A DNA stretch of 64,000 nt from Streptomyces tibetensis. Lineage in GTDB: Bacteria; Actinomycetota; Actinomycetes; Streptomycetales; Streptomycetaceae. Within the stretch, counting starts at the first letter, position 1. Each line of letters opens with the position of its first letter. The notes below the pieces were generated by a model. The model was not told the DNA's origin and ran no database searches. It saw only the letters and a list, made by a program, of their open reading frames with translations. The stretch spans positions 1-64,000 of the forward strand of contig NZ_SZVW01000032.1 in the NCBI RefSeq assembly GCF_007655005.1. Direction: 5' to 3'. This document shows positions 26,067-34,168 of this stretch, piece by piece. Both the position numbers and the translations under genes were made by a program.

Positions 26067-27032
26067 CTACCTGACGCGGCCGCGCGGCTTGAGTGGCGTC
26101 GCAGGCAGCTCGGGCGCAGGGAGCGGGGCGCCGTCGTAGCCCTTCACGTCGCCGAATCGGTTGCCCGTCGTCCAGTCGGCGCGAGCCTGCTCGATCTCTG
26201 TCTGCGTGCGGCCCACGAAGTTCCACCACATGATCAGTTCCTCGGCGAACGGTTCGCCGCCGAGCAGCATGACGCCCGCGTCCGACTCGGCCCGCAGTCG
26301 CAGCTCGCTGCGGCCGCAGCCGAGATACAGCATCGAGCCGGGCAGGACGGGCACGCCGTCGACGTGCACCTCGCCGGACATGGACAGCACGCCGTACTCA
26401 AAGTCGAAAACGAGGGGCAGCCGGACGTCGGCGCCTCGGTCGAGGGCGAGGTCGGCGCCGACAATCGGTGTGAACGTCGAGCCGGGCGAGGCCGCGCCGT
26501 CGAGGTCGCCGAGAATCACTGTTGCCGTGAGCCCGGGCGCCGTGACGGTCGGCAGCTCGGCGTGATGCTCGAACTTCGGGTCGGTGTGCCGATGCGCGTC
26601 CGGCAGCGCGACCCACAGTTGCGCGCCGTGCAGGAAACGGGCGTGCGAGCGCGGGCTCTCCTCCGAGTGGCTGATCGCCCGGCCGGAGGTCATCAGTCCC
26701 AGCTCGCGCGGGCGGATCGTCTGCAGGCTGCCGGTCGAGTCGCGGTGCAGCACCTCCCCCTCGTGCAGCCAACTGACCGTCTGCAGACCCATGTGCGGGT
26801 GCGGCGGAACCTGCATGCCGGGCTCGTCGGCGATGTCATCGGGCCCGTAGTGATCGACAAAGGCCCATGCGGCGATCATGCGGCGGCCGAGGTTCGGCAA
26901 CAGCCGGCGCACTTCGGTCGACTCTCCGAGCTGTACGTGTCGAGGACTCAGCAGCTCGCGGACGGGTTCTGCGGCGACGAATCCGCGGCCGCCGCACACG
27001 CTCGGCGTGGGTGCGCGGTCAAGGTTGCTCAT
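26067..27032 (-). CDS. Pirin family protein
   Basis: 321 residues of the bicupin pirin family. The metal ligands expected from human pirin are present: His78 and His80 in PPHPHMGLQTVSWL, His122 and Glu124 in GRAISHSEESP. Bacterial pirins act as quercetinase-like dioxygenases or metabolic regulators; the role here is unknown. ATG 27032 overlaps a plus-strand ATG (CATG) that begins MRHNLAGRG, resembling the start of the decayed MarR gene at the other pirin copy. Confidence 0.87.
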   Translation of the reverse strand: MSNLDRAPTPSVCGGRGFVAAEPVRELLSPRHVQLGESTEVRRLLPNLGRRMIAAWAFVDHYGPDDIADEPGMQVPPHPHMGLQTVSWLHEGEVLHRDSTGSLQTIRPRELGLMTSGRAISHSEESPRSHARFLHGAQLWVALPDAHRHTDPKFEHHAELPTVTAPGLTATVILGDLDGAASPGSTFTPIVGADLALDRGADVRLPLVFDFEYGVLSMSGEVHVDGVPVLPGSMLYLGCGRSELRLRAESDAGVMLLGGEPFAEELIMWWNFVGRTQTEIEQARADWTTGNRFGDVKGYDGAPLPAPELPATPLKPRGRVR

Positions 27033-27164
27033 GCGGCACAACCTAGCGGGGCGCGGGCAAGGCTGCAGACAGACCGGCGCCCCAGGCCCGTGTCGAGCGG
27101 AGCGGGGGCGCCGGCAGTGAGGGGTGGAAGGGTGCCCGGCGTGCCGGGGGGGGGACGTCTACCA

Positions 27165-27455
27165 CCGGGCACCCCGGCTTTCGAAGCGCCACAAGCGGTC
27201 CTACAGAAGCTCCGTGCAGTTCGACCGCCACGATCACGGGATCTGGCGCCCGGCCCAGCTCGTCCTGGACTCCGAGCACGTGCACCGGGCGGTCGGCGAG
27301 GTCGCCGTCCCCTACGGGCTGTGCACCGAGCCGTCCAGCGTCGCCGCCGGAGGCCACGACTACCCGTCCGTTTCCGCTGCGTGGGCTGCGGCCACTTCCG
27401 CACCGACGTCTCCTGTCTGCCTGACCTGGTGGAGGTCAGTGGCTGCCGGCACTTG
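27165..27455 (+). pseudogene. Remnant of a site-specific integrase C-terminus
   Basis: One frame reads VQFDRHDHGIWRPAQLVLDS, then EHVHRAVGEVAVPYGLCTEPS; a frameshift near 27358 leads to VRFRCVGCGHFRTDVSCLPDL in another. The VPxGxCTEPS...RCVGCxHFRTDVSYLPDL pattern with paired cysteines is the C-terminal tail of large Streptomyces tyrosine-recombinase-type integrases. No catalytic domain remains, so this is a fossil of a mobile element. Confidence 0.6.
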
Positions 27456-27475
27456 GTTGGTCGGGGTCCTGCGGG

Positions 27476-27603
27476 CTGGAGGGCTGGGCGGTCGACGGCA
27501 CGGCCGCAGCGCGGCACATCCTGGACGGTTTCGCCGAGCTGGATGTACACCCTGATGCGCCGGACGGCATCAGGAGGTTGAGCGAGGCGGGGTACCGGCA
27601 CCC
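27476..27603 (+). pseudogene. Fragment of a type II haloacid dehalogenase gene
   Basis: Codons from 27476 read LEGWAVDGTAAARHILDGFA, then ELDVHPDAPDGIRRLSEAGYR, the cap/linker part of L-2-haloacid dehalogenases (normally followed by LTNGS). There is no start, nucleophile Asp or C-terminal part. It adjoins the integrase remnant. Confidence 0.5.
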
Positions 27604-27869
27604 GCTAGAGGCCGGAAGCCTGGGGACGGTCAGCAGCCGCCGGGGGGAAAGAGTCGGGAGCACGACGAAGGGACACCTGGTCCGGGCCTTGCTCTGTCAC
27701 GAGTCCCTGGTCAGTGCCTGTTCCTGATCCTCGTGGGGGCGTTCCGCGGGCGCGCAAAAGTCTGTCGACAAGGACGTGCGCGATGGAGAGAATCCGGGGC
27801 CATGGTCTCTGTCATCGAACCCGCGCTTCCGGAGCTCAGGGCGCGTCGCCCGGATGGGGCGGCACGCTG

Positions 27870-29048
27870 GTGAGGGGTGTTGAGTTCCCCGTGCTGTGGC
27901 TCTGCGGTCCGCCGGGAGTCGGTAAGACCACGGTCGCCTGGGAGCTGTACTCCCACCTCATACGGGCCGGGATCGAGAGCGGTTTCGTTGACATCGACCA
28001 GTTGGGGATCTGCTACCCCGAGCCTGCGGGAGATCCAGGGCGGCACCGTATGAAGGCACGCAACGTCGATGCGGTGGTGGCCGGCTTCCGGGCGGCCGGC
28101 GCCCGGTGTCTCATCGTTTCGGGTGTCGTCGATCCCGCCTGCGGAGTGCACGTCGACCAGATTCCTCAGGCCGCGGTGACGGTCTGCCGGCTGCGGGCCG
28201 ACCAGGAGGTGCTTCGGCAGCGGTTCACCGGCCGCGGAGGTCCTGCCCAGTTGGTCGGCGGGGTGCTGCGGGAAGCCGACGCCCTGGATGCGAGCACCTT
28301 CGCGGATGCCTGCGTCGACACCAGCGGATTGCTGGTGAACGAGGTGGCGCGGCGTGTCGGGGAGCGAACCGGCGGATGGCCGGCCTCGGCTCTCGGCCGG
28401 TCAGCTGACGCGCCCGAGCTGCCGGTGGTCACCGCTACGGGCAGAGGCTCGGCCTTGGCACAGGCGGAGACTTCCGCTGATCTTCCGGTGCTGTGGCTGT
28501 GCGGCGCGACCGGCGTCGGCAAGTCGACGGTCGGCTTCGAGGTCTACCAAAGGGTCCTGGGCGCTGGTGCCACCGCCGCGTATCTGGATCTCGACCAGCT
28601 CGGCTTCTGCCGCCCGGCTTCGGATGATCCCGCCAACCACCGGGTCAAGGCCCGCAACCTGGCCGCCGTGTGGAGGACCTACCGTGCGGCCGGTGCCCAG
28701 TGCTTGATCATGTCCGGCCCGGTCGAGGACGAGGCCACGGTCAAGGCGTACTCCGAGGCGCTGCCTGCGACCGAGCTCACGCTGTGCCGACTGCACGCCG
28801 GACGGCAGCACTTGACGGAACGCATCATGTCCCGTGGACAAGGCGGCAGTTGGGCCCAACCGGGCGACCCGTTGCGCGGGCAGTCCGTCACACGCCTGCT
28901 CCACGTCGCCGACCAGGCGGTGGCATCGGCCGCCGGCCTGGAAGATGCCGGGATCGGTGATCTGCGCATCGACACCGACGGATATACCGTCGAACAGGTA
29001 GCCGATGCGATCACCGCCGATACCGTCCTGTCAGAGCTGCGAACCTAG
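27870..29048 (+). CDS. Tandem P-loop (AAA/kinase-like) ATP-binding protein
   Basis: 392 residues from GTG 27870, made of two homologous halves. Each begins LPVLWLCGxxGVGK(S/T)TV, with Walker A lysines at 19 and 218, then D(I/L)DQLG(I/F)C, a HRxKARN motif, RAAGA(R/Q)CLI(V/M)SG and a TxCRL segment before a helical end. The layout resembles P-loop kinases of the gluconate/shikimate/adenylyl-sulfate type, though the substrate is unknown. The GTG overlaps the stop of a short upstream frame (ATG 27802, MVSVIEPALPEL...ARW), hinting at coupling; ATG 27783 is an alternative start with an Arg-rich, unlikely N-terminus. Confidence 0.75.
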   Translation: MRGVEFPVLWLCGPPGVGKTTVAWELYSHLIRAGIESGFVDIDQLGICYPEPAGDPGRHRMKARNVDAVVAGFRAAGARCLIVSGVVDPACGVHVDQIPQAAVTVCRLRADQEVLRQRFTGRGGPAQLVGGVLREADALDASTFADACVDTSGLLVNEVARRVGERTGGWPASALGRSADAPELPVVTATGRGSALAQAETSADLPVLWLCGATGVGKSTVGFEVYQRVLGAGATAAYLDLDQLGFCRPASDDPANHRVKARNLAAVWRTYRAAGAQCLIMSGPVEDEATVKAYSEALPATELTLCRLHAGRQHLTERIMSRGQGGSWAQPGDPLRGQSVTRLLHVADQAVASAAGLEDAGIGDLRIDTDGYTVEQVADAITADTVLSELRT

Positions 29049-29239
29049 GAGAGCTCCCAGAGTCGAAAGGCTTGCGGCGATGACAGCGAGCCAGCGCATT
29101 GGCGATCACCCGGCCTGCCCCTACGGCGAGCCCTGCACGCCCGCACCGCGCGCGCTCGCAGCCGGAGAGTGAGTCGGCGTCAGACCGCCCTAAGGTGGGG
29201 GATCCAGCCCTACACGCAGCACCACGGCTCCACGTCAGG

Positions 29240-29804
29240 TCATGGGCCGGTCTGGCCGAGGAGCTCTGCGACCAGTCGGCGCGCGTACGCGGCGTCGAGT
29301 CCGTCCGGGCGGAAGAGGATGCGGTACATCATGGGCGCGACGACGCCGTCGATGACCGCCTCGACGTCGGGCGTCTTCTCGCCGCGTTCAGCTGCTCGGG
29401 TGAGGATGAGGTTGATCTGGTCGGCGGCGTAGGCCGAGCACTGGCCGGCGTTACTGCCGTCCGGGTCGCCGAGCAAGGCGTCGCGGATGTAGGCCCGGCC
29501 GGTGGGGGAGGCCATCTCGTCGAGGAACTGCTCGGCCCAGGCCGTCAGGTCGGACGACATGGCACCGTGGTCGTCGGGTGCGGTGTCGGGCCGCAGACGC
29601 TCGACCGCCACGTCCGACAACAGCTCCTGCAGGTCCCCCCCAGCGGCGATAGATCGTCGACGGCGTCACGCCCGCACGCTGGGCGACCAGCGGTACGGTC
29701 AGTGCGTCCCGGCCCACTTCCGAGGCGAGTTCGCGTACGGCGGTGTGGACCGATGCCTGAACCCGGGCGCTACGACCCCCAGGGCGCACCATCTGCCTGC
29801 TCAT
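29240..29804 (-). pseudogene. TetR-family regulator with a single-base frameshift in a G7 tract
   Basis: The N-terminal part (MSRQMVRPGGRSARVQASVH, then LVAQRAGVTPSTIYRRWG) is a normal TetR helix-turn-helix. A run of seven C on the plus strand (29635-29641) puts the rest one base out of frame; with six, the reading is RRWGDLQELLSDVAVERLRP and on to GQTGP, a full ~187-residue TetR protein. It is either a sequencing error, a recent mutation or a slippery switch. A 25-bp motif in its promoter recurs before the MBL hydrolase. Confidence 0.8.
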
Positions 29805-29813
29805 GGAACCCAC

Positions 29814-29838
29814 CTTAAAGCAAAGTCGTTGCGTCTAG
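29814..29838. promoter_or_regulatory. Shared 25-bp regulatory motif, copy at TetR gene
   Basis: cttaaagcaaa-N4-ttgcgt-c-tag, immediately upstream of the TetR start. It matches the site at 31628-31652 with identical spacing and only a few differences, mostly in the N4 part. It is probably the TetR operator. Confidence 0.72.
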
Positions 29839-29946
29839 CGAGCCGCCCACCTCCCTCCGGCGGTCTTCTTCTTGCGGCACCTTGCAGATCGAGCCGAGCG
29901 GCGCTCTCGGGTCCGACCGAGTGGTGAGGCCGGGTCAAGCGCTCGT

Positions 29947-31338
29947 TCACGCTGTGCGCGCGAGCTTTCGGGCGGGCTGCGTCTGCTCGTAGGCCTGGCC
30001 GACCCGCAGGAGCACGCTCTCTCCGAGCGGTCGCCCGAGCAGTTGCATGCCTATCGGCAAGCCTGCCGCGTCGCGGCCGACGGGGACGGAAAGGGACGGC
30101 GCCCCGGTGATGTTGGCAGGGGACGAGAGGCGCACGTAGGCATCGGAGACGCCCTCGACGGTGCCGTCGGCCCAGGTGATCGTCTCCTGGCCGGCCTCGA
30201 CCGCGGTCGCCGGGACGGTCGGGGCGACGATCAGGTCGACCTCTTGCAGCATGCGCGCCCATTCCTGCCGCATGAGGGTGCGGGAGCGCTGGGCGCGCAG
30301 GTAGTCCCCGGCGGGCATCAGCTCGCCGGCCTCGAGGAGGATGCGGACGTCTGTCTGGTAGAGCTCGGGGACCGTGCGCAGGGTGCTTTCGTGGTAGGCG
30401 GTCGCCTCGGGCACCATCAGGCCCCAGTGGGTGGCCTGGATGTAGCGGGTCATGGGGATCTCGACCTCGACCAGGCGCGCACCGAGGGCCCGAAGCTGGT
30501 CGATCGCGCGCCGTACGGCGGCTTCCACCTCCTCGTCGACGTGGTCGAAGTAGTGGTTGCGCGGCACGCCCACGCGCAGCCCCGTCAGGTCCGCATCCGA
30601 GACCGGCCGGTAGTCCGTGCCGGGCGTGGTCAGGGAGGCGGGGTCTCGGGGGTCGTGTCCGGCCAGGGCGGTGAGGATCAGGGCCGCGTCCCCGACCGTG
30701 CGGGTGATCGAGCCGACGTGGTCCAGTGACCAGGACAGGGACGTGACGCCGTGGCGGGGGACGAGGCCGTAGGTCGGCTTGAGGCCGACGACGCCGTTCA
30801 GCGCGGCGGGCACCCGAATCGATCCGCCGGTGTCGGTGCCCAGGGTGAAGGTGGCGGTGCCCGCGGCGACGGCGACGGCGGATCCGCCGCTGGAGCCGCC
30901 GGCGACCCGGCCTGTGTCCCAGGCGTTGTTGGTCTGCGGGGTGGTCAGTCCGTAGGCGAACTCGTGGGTGTGGGTCTTGCCGACGAGGATGGCTCCGGCG
31001 GCCGACAGGCGGGCGGCGACGGTGCTGTCGGCCTGTGCGCGGTGGTCGGCTCGGACGCGGGAGCCGGCCGACGTCGCCGCGCCCGCGACGTCGATCAGGT
31101 CCTTGAGGCCCATGGGGATGCCGTGCAGCGGGCCACGGTAGCGGCCGGCCGCGATGTCGTTCTCGGCTTCCCGCGCGGCGCGCCGGGTGTGCTCGGCGGC
31201 GACGGTGACGTACGCCTGAAGGTGCGGCTCCACCTGTGCGATGCGCTCAAGGACGGAGTCCGCCAGCTCGACGGGGGACAGCTGCCGAGCCCGGATCGCG
31301 TCGGCGGCTGCGGTCAGGGGCAGTTCATACGGCTGCAT
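29947..31338 (-). CDS. Amidase (amidase-signature family, AtzE-like)
   Basis: 463 residues. The Ser-Ser-Lys catalytic triad of amidase-signature enzymes is intact: Lys79 (MGLKDL), Ser149 (GGSSGGS) and nucleophile Ser173 (GTDTGGSIR). It hydrolyses an amide, carbamate or related bond in the cytoplasm. The gene directly upstream (14-bp overlap) encodes an AtzG/DUF4089-like small subunit, the arrangement known for AtzG-AtzE, the 1-carboxybiuret hydrolase of cyanuric acid breakdown, and its relatives. The substrate here is not determined. Confidence 0.87.
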   Translation of the reverse strand: MQPYELPLTAAADAIRARQLSPVELADSVLERIAQVEPHLQAYVTVAAEHTRRAAREAENDIAAGRYRGPLHGIPMGLKDLIDVAGAATSAGSRVRADHRAQADSTVAARLSAAGAILVGKTHTHEFAYGLTTPQTNNAWDTGRVAGGSSGGSAVAVAAGTATFTLGTDTGGSIRVPAALNGVVGLKPTYGLVPRHGVTSLSWSLDHVGSITRTVGDAALILTALAGHDPRDPASLTTPGTDYRPVSDADLTGLRVGVPRNHYFDHVDEEVEAAVRRAIDQLRALGARLVEVEIPMTRYIQATHWGLMVPEATAYHESTLRTVPELYQTDVRILLEAGELMPAGDYLRAQRSRTLMRQEWARMLQEVDLIVAPTVPATAVEAGQETITWADGTVEGVSDAYVRLSSPANITGAPSLSVPVGRDAAGLPIGMQLLGRPLGESVLLRVGQAYEQTQPARKLARTA

Positions 31339-31534
31339 CGTGGTTCTCCGGTTCAGCGCGGTAGGCGGGGGCGGGCGGGGTGTCCCCGAAGTCCAGCTCC
31401 CGCAGGACCGCGACGACGGAGTGGATGTGGTTGGCGGTGGCTGCAACCGCAGCGTTGCGGTCGGCGGGCAGCCGGAGCCCGGCACGGGCGGCCCAGCGGG
31501 CCGCTTCCGGCGGGGTGAGTTCATCGGAGGGCAT
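31325..31534 (-). CDS. AtzG-like (DUF4089) small amidase partner
   Basis: 69 residues: helical body AARAGLRLPADRNAAVAATA, then VVAVLRELDFGDTPPAPAYRAEP. The LP.(D)R..AV...hxx...L.xxDF.....PAPxYRAE pattern fits AtzG-type subunits, which pack against amidase-signature enzymes much as GatC does. ATG 31534 follows aggagag; the stop overlaps the amidase start, supporting a complex. Confidence 0.75.
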   Translation of the reverse strand: MPSDELTPPEAARWAARAGLRLPADRNAAVAATANHIHSVVAVLRELDFGDTPPAPAYRAEPENHDAAV

Positions 31535-31583
31535 GGACGTTCTCTCCTCAGGGGCTGGAGGGAGGGGGGTAACACCCGACGTC

Positions 31584-31605
31584 AAAAGCTAAGGGTTTGC
31601 GTTAG
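31584..31605. promoter_or_regulatory. Possible diverged copy of the TetR motif
   Basis: aaaagctaagggtttgcgttag keeps the ttgcgttag half of the motif at 31628-31652 and sits about 50 bp upstream of the amidase-partner gene. It could serve that operon. Confidence 0.45.
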
Positions 31606-31627
31606 TCGACGGTAGAGCCTACGGTCA

Positions 31628-31652
31628 CTTAAAGCAAACCAATTGCGTTTAG
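31628..31652. promoter_or_regulatory. Shared 25-bp regulatory motif, copy at MBL hydrolase
   Basis: cttaaagcaaa-ccaa-ttgcgt-t-tag, 15 bp upstream of the MBL hydrolase start. It contains the near-palindrome aaaccaattgcgttt. Its spacing is identical to the site at the TetR gene. Confidence 0.75.
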
Positions 31653-31667
31653 TGCCAAGGGGATCCC

Positions 31668-32588
31668 ATGTCCACCGTCACGCCAGGTGCACCTAACCCG
31701 ACCGCCGTCCCCTCCTGGAGCGTGGGCGACGTCACCGTCCACCGCATCGACGAGGTTCGCCTGCCGTCAGCCACCGGACCGTGGCTGCTGCCCGGCGCCA
31801 CGCCGGACGTCGTCAGCCAACACAACTGGCTGCGCCCCCACTTCTGCGACGACGAGGGCACCCTGCACATCGACAGCCACAGCTTCGCGTTCACCGTCGG
31901 CGGGCTGCGCATCCTGGTGGACACCGGCATCGGCAATGGCAAGGAGCGGACCAACCCCGCCTGGCACAACCTGAAAACTGACTACCTTCAGCGCCTCACC
32001 GCCGCCGGACTCCCCCCGGACTCCGTCGACCTGGTGATCCTCACCCACTTGCACGCCGACCACGTCGGCTGGAACACCCATGAGGTCAACGGCGAGTGGG
32101 TCCCCACCTTCACCAACGCCCGCTACCTCACCTCACGCGTCGAGCGGGAGTTCTGGGCCGGGTACGACATGGACGAGGCGCGCAAGCAGATGTTCCGCGA
32201 CTCCGTGATCCCGGTGGAGGAGGCGGGGCTGCTCGACCTCGTCGACGTCTGCGCCGAGGGCGTCGAGGTCGTCCCGGGCCTGCGCCTGATCCCCACCCCC
32301 GGGCACACCCCAGGCCACGTCGCCGTCGAGCTGACCAGCCGCGGAGAGACGGCGCTGATCACCGGCGACTGCATCCACCACCCCGTCCAGCTCGCTCACC
32401 CCACCATCGGGGCCTGCGTCGACATCGAGCCCGAGCGGTCCGAGGCCTCGCGCCGCACACTGCTCCGCTCGCTCGCCGGCACGGACACCCTTGTCCTGGG
32501 CACCCACTTCGCGCCACCCACCGCCGGCCGTGTCGTCACCCATGAGGGCGCCTACCGGCTCTCGCCCGTCCCCCCCGGCTCGCACTGA
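31668..32588 (+). CDS. MBL-fold metallo-hydrolase
   Basis: 306 residues. The zinc motif HLHADH is at 127-132, with the further ligands expected in PGHTPGH, TGDCIHHP and LGTHFAP, so the two-metal site looks complete. The length and early SFAFTVGGLRILVDTGIGN segment match the lactonase/phosphotriesterase-like branch. ATG 31668 follows aagggga. It is divergent from the amidase operon and shares the 25-bp motif with the TetR gene, so all probably belong to one catabolic regulon. Confidence 0.86.
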   Translation: MSTVTPGAPNPTAVPSWSVGDVTVHRIDEVRLPSATGPWLLPGATPDVVSQHNWLRPHFCDDEGTLHIDSHSFAFTVGGLRILVDTGIGNGKERTNPAWHNLKTDYLQRLTAAGLPPDSVDLVILTHLHADHVGWNTHEVNGEWVPTFTNARYLTSRVEREFWAGYDMDEARKQMFRDSVIPVEEAGLLDLVDVCAEGVEVVPGLRLIPTPGHTPGHVAVELTSRGETALITGDCIHHPVQLAHPTIGACVDIEPERSEASRRTLLRSLAGTDTLVLGTHFAPPTAGRVVTHEGAYRLSPVPPGSH

Positions 32589-32819
32589 TCCGGTATCTAT
32601 CCAGCCCTTTTCCGGCAGTTCGAGTGGGAAGCCAGATGCTCCACGTTCCGCAGCACCGGTTGAGCCGGCGCAGGGGAACACCGCGTAGGGTCGTGTAGCA
32701 GCCTGGCGACGTACCGGCTCAGGTCTTGCCCCAGGAATGATGTCCTGGACACTTGCAGTCCCGCCGAGGCGCGTGTACTCGTCGGCCGACGCCCCCTTCA
32801 TCTGGAGTTCCTGCGGCAG

Positions 32820-33461
32820 TCAGCCGAGGTAGAAGTCCTTGCGGACGGCGACGAACTCCTCGACGGTCATCGGCCGCTTCCCGGTGATGCGCTCGACGTC
32901 GATCGTCGCCCTGTCGTAGCGGTTCGCGCGGTGCAGCTGCGCCATGGTCGCGATGTGCTGCTCGGTGTGCTGTGGCAGGCCCGCGTTCGCGAGTACCTCT
33001 GTGCGCCACCCTTGCAGGGGGACGTCCAGATAGGTCACCGTGCGGCCGAGCGCCTCGGAGAACTGCTGGGCTACTTCGGTCATGTCGAGCGCCCGCGGTC
33101 CGGTCAGCTCGTACACGTTCCCGGTGTGCTCCCCGGGATCGCGCAGGATGGTCGCGACCACCTGGGCGACGTCGTCGGCAGCGACTGGCGAGGTGCGTCC
33201 GGTCCCGAACGGCAGCGCCAGTGTGCCGTTCTCGCGGATCGACCGCGCGGCGAGGGCGGTGAACAACGGGTTGTCGAGGAACGCCGTCGGGCGCACGTGC
33301 ACCACGGGCAGGCCCGACCAGTCCAGCACCTGCTCCGCCAGCCAGCGCAGCCGCTGCTGGTGGGATTCCGCGGTGCTGGTGGCGGTCATCTGCGACACCG
33401 TCATCTGCGACATGTCCACCAGCACGTCGAGTTCGCCGTGCGCCTTCGCGACCGTGGCCAT
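32820..33461 (-). pseudogene. NmrA-type NAD(P)-binding oxidoreductase lacking its N-terminus
   Basis: 213 codons from ATG 33461 match the C-terminal two thirds of NmrA-like SDR proteins (HVRPTAFLDNPLF, FGTGRTSPVAADDVAQVVA, YELTGPRALDMTEVAQQFSEALGR). The Rossmann start with its GATG nucleotide loop (about 80 residues) is missing, and upstream sequence does not supply it in any frame. It is a truncated, probably non-functional gene. Confidence 0.75.
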
Positions 33462-33542
33462 GACGTCCCACTGGAGCTGACACAGAGTCGGACATGGCAT
33501 GTCACGCCCCACCCGGAGTCCCTGCAAGTGGGTGCGGCGGCC

Positions 33543-33863
33543 TCAGTCGGAGGCCCGACGGGTGCGCCGGAGTTCGACCGCTACCGTCACGACCGTCAGC
33601 ACGAAGCAGCATGCGAAGCCGAGGAGCCCGGCAACCATCCAGAAGACCGGATCGGGATCGAAGCACGCCAGGGCCGGCCGGCAGGCGCCCGGCGACGGGG
33701 CGACCGGCGGTCCGTTCGTGTTGATCCCGATGACGACGCAGAGCACGGAGACGACGGCCCCGCCGGACAGAGCGCCCCAGCGCAGCGGTTGTGCCCCCCG
33801 CCAGGCCAGGACCCACAGTGCGGTGATCACCGACGGCAGGATCGACACGTACACGAGAACCAT
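33543..33863 (-). CDS. Small membrane protein of unknown function
   Basis: 106 residues with three hydrophobic segments (about 4-20, 28-47 and 73-96), two cysteines in the loop between the second and third (PGACRPALACFD), and an Arg-rich cytoplasmic tail. No family is recognised. ATG 33863 is preceded by gtggga. The very even hydrophobic pattern and clean stop favour a real gene. Confidence 0.55.
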   Translation of the reverse strand: MVLVYVSILPSVITALWVLAWRGAQPLRWGALSGGAVVSVLCVVIGINTNGPPVAPSPGACRPALACFDPDPVFWMVAGLLGFACCFVLTVVTVAVELRRTRRASD

Positions 33864-34168
33864 TCCCACGCTGCACCGTTCCGAGGCATTGGGGCCGACC
33901 GGGCGCCTTGGGACGACGTGGCCGGCCAGACGGTCGAACCCTTGCCGGGGGCGATCGGCCGCCGACGGATCGCGGGTCGGCTCACTCGCGCATGTTACGT
34001 GGCGAGGTCGCGGCAGGCGGCGGTTGCGGTCCAGTGGGCGCGCCACCAACCTGGCCCCTGGCCCGCGCACCCTCGGGCCAGGGAGCTGTGCGCCGCGCGG
34101 CCGACGCCCGGAGGGCTTCTCGGCCGCGGCCCTTCCGACCGTAGTGGGGAAGTGGGGCGGCGAGCGCG
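33864..34168. other. 305-bp stretch without recognisable gene
   Basis: It lies downstream of the sugar permease stop and upstream of the small membrane protein. Open frames on both strands are Arg/Pro-rich shadows. No convincing terminator or repeat was found. Confidence 0.4.

Noticed and set aside
27783..27869. Earlier ATG start for the tandem P-loop protein
   Set aside because: The extra 29 residues are Arg/Gly-rich with no match to the second half; GTG 27870 starts right before the conserved motif and overlaps an upstream stop.
32589..32819. Possible gene between MBL hydrolase and NmrA remnant
   Set aside because: Minus-strand frame (MKGASADEYTRLGG...) has no recognisable domain or ribosome site.
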